From Suillus spraguei (lineage: Eukaryota > Basidiomycota > Agaricomycetes > Boletales > Suillaceae), in NCBI GenBank assembly GCA_016800925.1, contig JABCPU010000046.1:208067-272066 (forward strand): a DNA stretch of 64,000 nt. Reading direction: 5' to 3'. Shown piece after piece: positions 25,481 through 34,369 of the stretch. The translations under genes and the position numbers were made by a program. A model generated the notes under the pieces. The model had not been told where the DNA came from. It made no database searches and worked only from the letters and a program-made list of their open reading frames with translations. Each line of letters begins with the position of its first letter. Within the stretch, counting starts at the first letter, position 1.

Positions 25481-25801
25481 CTCGTAAATCATCGCGCTCT
25501 CCCAATTTCTTGATACATAGCGTCTTCCTTTCTTTCATTTTGACTGGTCATTTCAAGGGATTTGCGGCACACAATCTTTATCCTGCTTCATACACTCAGC
25601 TAATCCATTACTTATGCACTATTACAATGGCCATAAATGACCCACGCGTGTCATTTGCTCTACTATCTTGTGCTTTTTATAGTCGTTGTTTAGCGGATTC
25701 GTATAGATTAGAACTGATGCTCTGAATTCATCCGCTCTCAACATTGTTCATATCATGTATTATGATCAAACGTTTGTATCTACTTACGGTGTACAATAAG
25801 A
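25481..25801. other. Convergent intergenic gap
   Basis: The 320-bp interval lies between the plus-strand hypothetical gene and the minus-strand RPP40 gene and presumably holds both 3' ends. Nothing else was seen. Confidence 0.5.
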
Positions 25802-27320
25802 TCAGCCCCATCTTGCATCGAATTGTCCAATACTCTCTGCAAGCACAAAGTTTCCATTTTGACCCAGGCTGAAGATGAAACAGCTGGTGTCCTCTGCATC
25901 AATGGCCGGTGCTCGGAGAGGCGGGTCTCGCGCTGTATCAAAAGAAGTATCAGGAGCCGAGGACAATGGGACGGCGCCAATAGGTGATGTGCAGCAACCA
26001 TGTGTCGTCATTGCAACGAACGCGTGGTTATCGGTTGCAGATGCCAAGTATGACCTACGCAATAAATCTCATCAATTTTCTAACACTATCGAGCTTCAAA
26101 TTGTCTGACGTCACCGTGTCCAGAGCATCTTTTATGAACGATTGGTGAAGGAAAGCCGTCCATGTTATTCGTGTCACGTCACCAATATATGAAGGAGCGG
26201 GGACTTCGTAGACAGCAACGTAAGGATTGACACGGTCATTCGCTTTAAGTCTGCCGTATCGTGACGTCGGTTGTTGAGGACAAGTTTGGAAAAAAGTCAC
26301 AACGCTTAGACACGAACCTTTGAGCGCCTAAGCAAGCCATGCCCACCCATTCAAAAAGATCACCGATATGTTCATCCCAATCCTCTGTGCTCTCCTCGGG
26401 TGAGGGAGCAAGTGCCGGGACCGGGACAAGTATGTCGGTAGAATGACGAATTTGAGGCTGAACAATCACCCCCTCGTGCGACTCGGACGTTCCTGGCTGC
26501 GCGTCTTGAAGAAACACCAGATTGAGCTGATCGGGAACACGCTCCCCACTTTAATACACACGTACCCGCTGGACAATAAAGAACTTCCCACTTCCCGGGC
26601 CCGGTTTCCCTAAGCTCGTCCCAGAGTTTTAAAGCTGCCTTCTGCTTCGCACGTACAGCGACGGATTGGGTCTCTTGCCTAACCGGTATGCGTATCACTG
26701 CGCTAGGTCTCGATCACTTCTTTTTCGTACGTGAACTGGAATACTGAGTGACATACCGTACTGCTCGGAACACCCTTTGAAAGGAAGCCTCTTCCCGATC
26801 AAACCAAGTTGCTCGTATAGGGACTTTGAGACGCAGAGGGTGAGGACGCCTCTAGGATCGATGCACCACGTATCAACGCACGAGTCGGAAGTGGATGGCA
26901 ATGCAGTTATGTTCCTGTTTGACACAGACGGTGATCTCAGTGTTTCTTCGAAGCATGCTTCAGAGTCTCCTTACCCGCCCGGACAGTTAGAGGCAAAATC
27001 GAGGAACTCCAATAGTGTACAATGTCTTTTACAGTATGTGGGCTTCAGGGATGTAAGAGCCTTCTCGAGTTCGTTGGAAGCAGGGAACACGATGTCAAGC
27101 TGAGTTCGGAAGTGTTAAGCATCTTGCTTCGAAAAAAGTATAAAAACAATACTATACCTGCTGAGTGAAAGGGTGTGCTGCGCAGTGTCGGTCGAGTTGG
27201 ACAGATGGTAAAGCGCCATTTGTTAGCATCACTCTTGAATGTGCCATTGGAGATCGCGGAAGGTTTGGAGGTGAAGAAAGTTAGTGACTCGGCAACTCTA
27301 ATGGATCGGATAACAGTCAA
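25802..27320 (-). CDS. RPP40: RNase P/MRP protein subunit Rpp40-like
   Basis: Rpp40 is a protein subunit of nuclear ribonuclease P, which trims tRNA 5' leaders. The gene is split into several exons on the minus strand. Recognisable blocks are LDIVFPASNELEKALTSL, VDTWCIDPRGVLTLCVSKSL continuing YEQLGLIGKRLPF (the most diagnostic Rpp40 segment), LWDELRETGPGKWEVLYC, DLFEWVGMACLGAQ, DRVNPYVAVYEVPAPSYIGD followed by VTRITWTAFL, and a C-terminus with APAIDAEDTSCFIFSL and ESIGQFDARWG. This order matches that of the human protein (dehydrogenase-like first half, ELFDWLGA-type block, TITGFILPE-type block). The first ATG used is 27320. I did not resolve every exon boundary; the join after FHSAG is uncertain. 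The stop lies only 1.3 kb downstream, typical for the family. Confidence 0.75.
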
Positions 27321-27378
27321 CAGTCTGACTCTGGATGCGCTTCAGTATTTAATAGTCTTGCCATAGACTATTTGCGAG

Positions 27379-28502
27379 CTATTTTATTATACGTTCGAGA
27401 TCACCAATTACAATATTGTCAATCAATCTGGTCTTCCCAACCCATAGCGCACCGCTCAGAATCACAGGTATATCTCGTGCCAAATGATGATTCGAAGACC
27501 CGTCCAAAACGTCGAATGTCTCCGAATCATTCATCTCTATATAGTCCAACCGCACGTTTACCCCATCTATGGCAGCCTGTGCTTTTACCTCATCAACGAC
27601 AGCGACAGCTTTTGAAATGCATCGCTCCTTGGATTCGCCATTCGACCACGCGGACTCGGCATATTGAAGGGCCTTGTAAAGCGCAGGTGCGAATTTCCGC
27701 TCATTTACAGAGAGATACGCGTTCCTGGACGATAAAGCTAGTCCATCGTTTGGATCGCGAGCCGTGGGGACAATATGAACGTGGTCAGCTTCGGGATGTG
27801 GGAAAAGCAGGTCCTTGCAGAGCCTCCGAAGAAGTAAAGCTTGTTGAATATCTTTCTGGCCAAAATACGCATTCGTGGGCTACAGTCGTCGTCAAGCTGA
27901 GCTACGTCTTGCGGAGAGGTTATCTCACCTGGACCGCATTAAATAGCTTGGTGACGACTGTCACCACGCCTCGAAAAAACGTTGGCCTGCTTGCGCCTTC
28001 CATCTGATGTCCGTATCCCTTCATCTCGACGAATGCTCCCTTTTGCGCTGAAACATCCTGGCTTATACCGGATGGATACATCTCCTGGACCGAGGGAAGG
28101 AAGACAGCAGAGGGTTTCCTCACGGTCTCGCCCACAGTAACCTGCTGTGCTATAAGGAGCTCCAGATCTCCTGGTAAGGTGCGAGGGTACGTGGCGAGGT
28201 CTTCATGCGGGGCGAACTGGGCCGGGTTCACAAAGATGGAAAGAACTGTCAGCTCATTTTCAGCTAGTGACCTCTGGACTGATTCGAATGGTTCAAAATT
28301 AGTAAGGAGATATTTATAGACTTCAAGAAACGGTGTGTGGGACATGCTCACCAAGGGATAGATGTCCGTCGTGAAGAGCTCCCATGGTTGGCACGAAGCC
28401 CACAGACTTCCCTTCATCGAAGGCTCTCTGCCGCCATCGTCTGTACGATGCAACAGAAGTTAGAAGAGGGATGGGTGATGGTGGAAGGGAGGAGGTTGAC
28501 AT
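27379..28502 (-). CDS. PAN6: Pantothenate synthetase (pantoate--beta-alanine ligase)
   Basis: The enzyme joins pantoate and beta-alanine with ATP to make pantothenate, the precursor of coenzyme A. Three exons are visible. Exon 1 ends with the nucleotide-binding HIGH-type signature PTMGALHDGHLSL. Exon 2 has LTVLSIFVNPAQFAPHEDLA and GVVTVVTKLFNAVQ. Exon 3 has PTNAYFGQKDIQQALLLRRL, a conserved SSRNAYLSVNERKFAPALY (KMSKS-like position) and ends DLERIIK at 27379. Introns have clean GT-AG ends. The start is chosen at MSTSSLPPSP (28502); an in-frame ATG at 28547 would add 15 residues. All family motifs are intact. Its stop lies about 58 bp from the presumed start of RPP40, so the two same-strand genes are packed very tightly. 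Confidence 0.93.
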
Positions 28503-28794
28503 CGAACGATGGAGGAAAACATATGCCTTGGTGACAGAGCGCCACATACATATATCACTTAAGCTTAAGCTTGAGGAGAGTTTTTACTGTAGCTCGGAAC
28601 TCGCCGAGGAGTATTTGTAAGCTGGCAGGAAGTTACATAACAAATCCTATCAAGTACTAAGTTATCAGTTCGTTGCCATCTCGTGCAGTCACGGGAAAGT
28701 CACGGTATCGTCACACTAGCCGGTTTCAAAGGCCGTTCGGCACTAGACAGGTATACTGTATATACAAATCACTGGCTATGTTCAAAACTGGAAT

Positions 28795-29577
28795 TTAGTT
28801 CAGAACTGACCCTCCGATGTCTTTAACATTTTGGTATTCAGTATTAATGGGGCCATCAGCCAAAATAAATGACGGAGGAATGGAATTGCCAGCGGCCGAA
28901 ACACATTCAATTATTGTGACCAGCTCTGAATGATCACTGTGAATACGATAGCGTTCTCGATTGCTTTCCGAGAAGATAAAATTTGATTTGTCTCCCTTTC
29001 GACCACCTCCCACTTGACACCCTTTCTCATCAACATTCCAGTTGTGTTCCGGTGGAATTCCTTCGTCATCCAAGGCCTTGCGCATATCAAAATACTCCGT
29101 GATCGTTGACTCGTTGAAATTTTATGCGCGCTTTGGATCCAGGCCTCGTGATTTCGCAACAGTAATATCTGCGTGACGAGAAATGAAGCGGTGGACCCAA
29201 TTCTTGCCAGGGTAAACATTCACCATCTCGAATATTTGAGCACGGATTTTCGGTGATGGAGAGGGGTTGCAGAGTCTGAGTTGTGATGGCACTAATCTAC
29301 CAAAACCCTTTCTTGGAATTCACTGAGTAATGATCTCCGAGTGCCACGATTTTTTGAAGCGCGATTTTGCAGTCTGCGGGGGTACCTAAAGGAAAACTGA
29401 GTTACATCTAAGTCAAAATAACAATAACTAAGGGAGTGCTCACCTTGTGAGCTATAGCAGCACTCCGGAAACTGGGAAAACACCATTCAAGGCATCGTGG
29501 ATAGCAGCTTGAATGCGAGCCTCTTTATCAGAATCTCTGGGACGTTCCCGCGTCCCAGCAACTCGAGTGCGTGCCAT
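28795..29577 (-). mobile_element. pogo/Fot1-like transposase remnant
   Basis: The minus strand carries decayed pieces of a pogo-superfamily transposase: MARTRVAGTRERPRDSDKEA at 29577, a helix-turn-helix piece with AAIAHK and VPPQTAKSRFKKSW, KNWVHRFISRHADITVAKSR of the CENP-B-type DNA-binding half, and DEGIPPEHNWNVDEKGCQVG with the first aspartate of the DDE nuclease. Frames change several times, a TAA stop interrupts after GLDPKRA (about 29121), and the frame ends at 28795 before the rest of the catalytic domain. It is a dead fragment lying just upstream of the PAN6 gene. Confidence 0.8.
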
Positions 29578-30008
29578 CCTACTCGCCCATATACACGTTC
29601 AGATGCGTTACTGGTAGCGTGTTTGAGTTTGAAACTCCGCTACGGAGTACCGGCAGGTGACAGCGAGAGTGACACCAGCGGTGTCACCACCAAAAAAATA
29701 TCTCTTTTGTTTCTTATTAGATTGGGTCCATTCGAGTTCGTAGGGCGTACTTATGATTTATTGATTCATATGCATGTATTAGTTTGAATATTAATGGTAG
29801 AAAAGTGTTGTTTTGAGCAGTGCATGAGATGTAGGGAGTGCACGAACTAGTGGTAACTAATAGTAGTAAATACAAGAGCGACGTAAAAGAAAATTATCAA
29901 TGCGCAATAACAGAACATCCAGTACATAAAATCGTGACCCTGCAGCTTCAATGAGACGATGTTCCTGTGCGCACAGGTCAGGCGTTTCAACATAACATTC
30001 ATTGAAAG
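29578..30008. other. Intergenic region, no gene seen
   Basis: This gap separates the transposase remnant from the tail of the NACHT locus. A small palindromic cluster (CTCCGCTACGGAG near 29634 and GGTGTCACC near 29683) is present. No coding frame was recognised. Confidence 0.45.
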
Positions 30009-30530
30009 TCAGCATACTTTTGCAATTTTCTGCCCTTCGGATAAAACGACAAGGCAAGATTGTAGACCCTTCAAACACCACTGCCGTTCGAGCCAAGCGA
30101 GGAGATACCGATTCCAGAATGACTTGAATATATGTTTGAGCGTGTCATTCCATGGTGTTGGAGCTCGCGAGAGATGGACAGCCCAATTTTGACATGCATA
30201 CTTGAGAGCATCGGAGGTTGCTTGACTTCGCTCCCGTGCTTCGGTCGCGAAATCGTGAATGTCGTCATAGCATGGATGACGTCGATATCTGGACAATCTT
30301 GTAGGGATGCAGAGGCGGAATAATCCTGGGACCTTAACGCCAGGAATGCTGGAAACATCAAAAAATCTGGTAAGCTTTTAAACTCCTGGATTGTTGAAAG
30401 GCTGGCAGCAATTGGAATTGTGGGATGTTTGTGCACTTGCTGATCGTTTCCAACGTGTTCAAAAAGTCTTCCATCGTCACCCAGACAGACGCCGCAGGGA
30501 TCAACTGCCATGCTTGTCCATGGGATGTCT
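30009..30530 (-). pseudogene. C-terminal tail of the NACHT protein, frame-broken
   Basis: Downstream of the repeat array the minus strand encodes blocks that, from recalled family knowledge, usually end basidiomycete NACHT proteins of this type: SVWVTMEDFLNTLETISK, then IQEFKSLPDFLMFPAFLALR with LQDCPDIDVIHAM, then ATSDALKYACQNWAVHLSRA and FWNRYLLAWLERQWCLKGLQ, ending SEGQKIAKVC. They lie in different frames: one change is needed near 30400 and one near 30270, right after the HAM block. The order is conserved, so the locus once encoded one continuous protein. As written it cannot, unless unseen introns or sequence errors explain the shifts. Confidence 0.7.
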
Positions 30531-32880
30531 TGAGCCACCCTCGTCCGCCCTGGGTTTGTAGCCACTCTCGTCCGCCCATCGTCCGCAGCCACTCTCTCCC
30601 ACTCAGGGTCAGTAACCACTCTCGCCCACTCTTTGTCTGTAGCCATTCTTGTCCACATTCAGTCTGCAGCCCACCTGGGGTCCGCAGCCACTCTCGTCCG
30701 CCTGGAGTATGCAGCCATTCTCGCCCTCTAGGGGTTAGGAGCCAATCTTGTGCGCTCTTGGTCCGTAACCACTCTTGTCCATTGTGGGTCAGTAGCCACT
30801 CTCGTCCGTAAAGGGTGTGTAGCCATGCACACCCGATCGGAGTTGGCATTTCACGCTGCCACTCGCTCTCGCCCTGTGTTCGCAACCACAACTTTCCGCC
30901 CTGGGTCTCCAGCCACTGCCTCCCGTTCTGCGTCTCAAGCCAGCCCCCCTCGCTCTGAGTTTCTAACGAATCACATACACCGCTGGTCCCAACGGATGCT
31001 TGTCCCCCCTGGACCGTCCGCCGGAACCACTGCCATGCCTGAGTCTGCAACCATTCTTGCCCCCCTGGCTCTGCAGCCATTGTCGACCCCTCTCTGTGTC
31101 CAGCCAATTTCGTCCCCTCTCAGGGTCTAGCCACTGTCGGCCATTCTTGGTGCCTAGCCACTGTTGCCCGCTCTCGGTGTCCAGCCATATTCGCCCCCTC
31201 CCGGCGTCCAGCGACCTTTGCCAATTCTTGGTGTCCACCAAATGTCGCCTACTCTCAGCGTCCAGCCATTTTTGCCCGCTCCACGTGTTCAGCCATTGTT
31301 GCCCCCTCTCGATGTCCAACCATTGTTGCCCTCTCTCGGTGTGCAGCCATTGTTGTCCCCTCTGCCTCTGCAGCCACTCTCGCCCGCTCTCTGTATCTAG
31401 CCATGCTTGCCCGTTCTCAGTGTCCAGCAACTTCTGCCTATTCTCAATATCAACCCATTGTTGCCCGCTCTGGGTGTGTAACCACTTTCGCCCGCTCTCA
31501 ATGTCCAACCACTCTCGCCCGCTCTGGGTGTGTAACCACTCTCGCCCCCTCTCGATGTCCAACCACCGTCGCCCGCTCTTGGTTGCCAACCACTTTCGCC
31601 CGCTCTCTTTGTTCAACCACTTTTGCTCGCCCCAGGTGTCCAGCCACTTTCGCCCGCACCAGGTGTCTAGCCACTCCTGCCCGCCCTTGGTGTCCAGCCA
31701 TATTCGCCCGCTCCTGGTGTCTAGCCACTCCTGCCCATTTCTCTCCAGCCACTCCTGCCCGCCCTTGGTGCCCAGCCAATTTTTCGCCCTCCAGGTGTCC
31801 AGCTATTTTTCCCGCTCTCGGTGTTCAGCCACTCTCCCCCGCTCTTGGTGTCCAGCTACTCTCCTCCGCTCTCTATGTCCAACTACTTTTTCCCGCTCCC
31901 TGTGTCCAGCCATTTTTGTCCGTTCTTTGTGCTCAGCCATTTTCGCCCGCTCTCAGTGTCCAACAACTCTCGCCCGCTGTTGGTGTCCAGCCACACTCGT
32001 ACATTCATCTTCCGCCACGCTTGCCTTCTTCTTTCCAGCCGCTCTCGTCCGCTCTCGGTGTTCAACCACTTTTGCCCGCTCTCGGTATTCAGCCACTCTT
32101 CTCCGCTCTGGGTATTCAGCCGCTCTCGGTGTCCAGCCATTTTCTGCCGCTCTCAGTGTCCAGCCACCCTCGCCCGTGTCTCTTCAGCCACTCATGCCCG
32201 CTATCGGTGTCTAGCCACTCTTGCCCGCTCTCGCTGATCAGCCACTCATGCCCGCTATCGGTGTCTAGCCACTCATGCCCGTTTCTCTCCAGCCACTCTT
32301 GCCTACGTCTCTCTAGCCACTCTCGCCCAGGCACGGTCTGTAGCCATTCTTGCCCCACTGTGTCTGCAGCCATTCTTGTCCCCTCTGGGTCTGCAGCCAT
32401 TCTCGGCCACTCGGAGTCTGTTGCAGCCACACTTGTCCGGTCGAGGTCTGAAGTCACTCTTCTCCACGTCCTCTGCAGCCTCCTCCAGCTTACGCAGCCA
32501 CTCTCCCCCGGCCTGGGTCAGCAACCATCCTCGCCCGCCCGGAGTCTCCAACCAGCCTTGACCCCTGATGGTCTCAAGCGAGTCTCGCTCGTTCCAAGTC
32601 TCCAATGGCATTTGCCCGTCAGGGTTTCCGGCAACTTGGCATCGTCTTCGTGTCCACTGCCACCCTCGCTCGCTCTGTAGCCAACCTTTCCCATTTTCAG
32701 TCTGCAACCAAGTGTACCCCACGTGGGTGTGCAGCCAATGTCCCCCACCTTCGGTCTCCAACCAGTCTTCTCCCTTCTGTGTCTGCAAATAGTCTTGCCC
32801 ACCTTGGGTCTGCAGCCATGCATATCCGTCCAAAGTCCCAAGCCAGGTCCGCAAACCCGGTCCGCGAGCTCCCCGAAGCC
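30530..32880 (-). repeat. 27-bp minisatellite encoding 9-residue WLxTxxG repeats
   Basis: The minus strand is an almost unbroken array of 27-bp units, each encoding nine residues such as GREWLDTES, GRKWLHTQS or GQQWLDIER. The Trp-Leu pair, a following D/Q/H-T and a closing Gly are constant, while positions between them vary. By length, about 80-85 units fit. The pattern is cleanest at 30560-30930, 31000-31610, 31900-32130 and 32560-32870. Unit types are locally clustered, with 'DIE/DTES' types at 31000-32300 and 'QTQ/RTPG' types at the two ends, as expected from local duplication. The plus strand of the same array reads as long Ser/Pro/Cys/His-rich frames that are only shadows. Confidence 0.9.
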
Positions 32881-34369
32881 ATAACAGACCCATAAGAACT
32901 TGCATTGGCGTTGGTGGCTCCACGACGAAGGCTAATGATTGTTGCAAGTTTTTGGGGTCGTGGGGTTCCATAGCCTGATCCTGCAACTTCAATTCCAAGA
33001 GCACATCCAAGAGGGCCGTGCTTTCTGGAATGTCTTGGATCATCAAGTGCAAAGAGGAAGCAGCGAGTAGGGAATGTGATTCTGTGATGGGTTGTGATCC
33101 AAAGAGGCTGCAGTTTGAGAAGTCTGAAACATAGTCACGAATGGACGAGTGGTAGATATTGACAGGCTGGCTGTTGTCGGCAGGAATGTCCATGAAAGAA
33201 TGGAGCTGTACCAGTGCGGTCTCGACATCACGGCCTTGACCAGGGCCAAGGAGTTTCGAAATCTGTGATATCGGTAGAGGATCTACAAGGGCGGCAACAA
33301 TGGACAAGTGCTGGTATGCCCGGTTGGAGTCCGAACAGGTGGCAAGGATACAGTCGTATAACTTGTACACTTCCGTTCCAGGTAGCAGTTCATTGGTTAG
33401 CTCGAGCATCAGCTCAAGGCGATCCCGGGGGTCATTGTATCCATCATCGACAAACTTCATCATTGTGGACGCCACGATGAAGCGCCTGCCAGCTCGGTTT
33501 GCCAGCCGCGCAAGTTTATCCGCGGTGGGCTGTGGGAAACCAGGATGGCGACTTCGCAACTCTGTAAAGAAATGCTGCAAGAAGATACAGATGTCACTGT
33601 CAACATCATCTTCGCCGTCCAACGAAATGGTGCTAGCAACAGAGCCGCCCTCCCCAGAAGTGTTCACCGGTATCTCGCATACCAATGTGCGCACTTCTTC
33701 CTTTTGAACGGCTTTGCGGATATGCTCCTCTAAACGACTCGTGAGCAGAATATGGATCACAGGAAGCTCAGGATCACGAAGAGCTTCGCCAAGAAGGGAA
33801 ATGAGATCGGCAACGGTTTCAGGTTTGCATTCATCGAGGGCATCGATAACAAACACCGGAGGTCGACACTCGCGCAGCCTGGATTGCAAGTTCCAGAGAG
33901 GTTGGCGAAATAACGCCTTCATCTGATCGCGAAGAGACTTGCTGGAGTCTAGAACTGCAGGATTCTCGCGGATAGCTCTATTCACGTCGTTCTTGACGCT
34001 GGGAAAATTGCTCGCGAGCTGGTAAGCAAGGGTCGCAAAGAAATGACCGGTCGTGCTGCGTTTTGTGTGCTTGCGCGAGCAAAAGAACGTCCCCATAAGC
34101 CTTGTTTCAATTTTCGTCTCCTGTATCACCTTCAGAGCTTTCATCGTTTCAGCGACAGTGAACGCAACAGCAGACTTTCCAACATCCGCCGTTCCATGCA
34201 GCCAAATGAGTCGACTCTTCTTGTCGTTGTCTAATATTTCATAGATGTATTTGAGAAGGTCCACCCGAGTCCCTTCCAAACACTTCGGATGGGGCTGGCG
34301 TTCAGGGGAGTCATATTCAGCACCCAGAACAGCTACCTGGGACAGCTTCTCCCAAGTTCCTTCGGCCAT
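32303..34369 (-). CDS. NACHT NTPase with WLxTxxG repeats (NLR-like)
   Basis: The 688-codon open frame begins MAEGTWEKLS and enters a NACHT NTPase almost at once: LEGTRVDLLKYI, Walker A GTADVGKS at residues 59-66, FFCSRKHTKRS, Walker B VFVIDALDEC at 172-181, and ILLTSR at 207-212. A winged-helix-like region follows (HLSIVAALVDPLPISQISKL, NIYHSSIRDYV). After LLWLRGARGPGL come the first WLxTxxG repeats, LGTLDGYAWLQTQGG onward. NACHT proteins of fungi act as NLR-type sensors in non-self recognition; that role is inferred from architecture. There is no N-terminal effector domain before the NACHT, only about 45 residues, and no candidate exon was found upstream. The repeat frame is lost at about 32465 and the ORF stops at 32303, while the repeats go on in other frames. 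Confidence 0.85.
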   Translation of the reverse strand: MAEGTWEKLSQVAVLGAEYDSPERQPHPKCLEGTRVDLLKYIYEILDNDKKSRLIWLHGTADVGKSAVAFTVAETMKALKVIQETKIETRLMGTFFCSRKHTKRSTTGHFFATLAYQLASNFPSVKNDVNRAIRENPAVLDSSKSLRDQMKALFRQPLWNLQSRLRECRPPVFVIDALDECKPETVADLISLLGEALRDPELPVIHILLTSRLEEHIRKAVQKEEVRTLVCEIPVNTSGEGGSVASTISLDGEDDVDSDICIFLQHFFTELRSRHPGFPQPTADKLARLANRAGRRFIVASTMMKFVDDGYNDPRDRLELMLELTNELLPGTEVYKLYDCILATCSDSNRAYQHLSIVAALVDPLPISQISKLLGPGQGRDVETALVQLHSFMDIPADNSQPVNIYHSSIRDYVSDFSNCSLFGSQPITESHSLLAASSLHLMIQDIPESTALLDVLLELKLQDQAMEPHDPKNLQQSLAFVVEPPTPMQVLMGLLWLRGARGPGLRTWLGTLDGYAWLQTQGGQDYLQTQKGEDWLETEGGGHWLHTHVGYTWLQTENGKGWLQSERGWQWTRRRCQVAGNPDGQMPLETWNERDSLETIRGQGWLETPGGRGWLLTQAGGEWLRKLEEAAEDVEKSDFRPRPDKCGCNRLRVAENGCRPRGDKNGCRHSGARMATDRAWARVARET

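Noticed and set aside
24945..25487. A 180-codon plus-strand frame overlapping the hypothetical gene.
   Set aside because: It is the +1 shadow of the 24635-25480 gene, with unnatural composition.
31000..32680. Two overlapping plus-strand open frames of more than 400 codons, rich in Ser, Pro, Cys and His.
   Set aside because: They are the antisense reading of the 27-bp WLxTxxG array. Repetition without stop codons opens several frames at once, and the minus strand is tied to a NACHT domain and a conserved tail.
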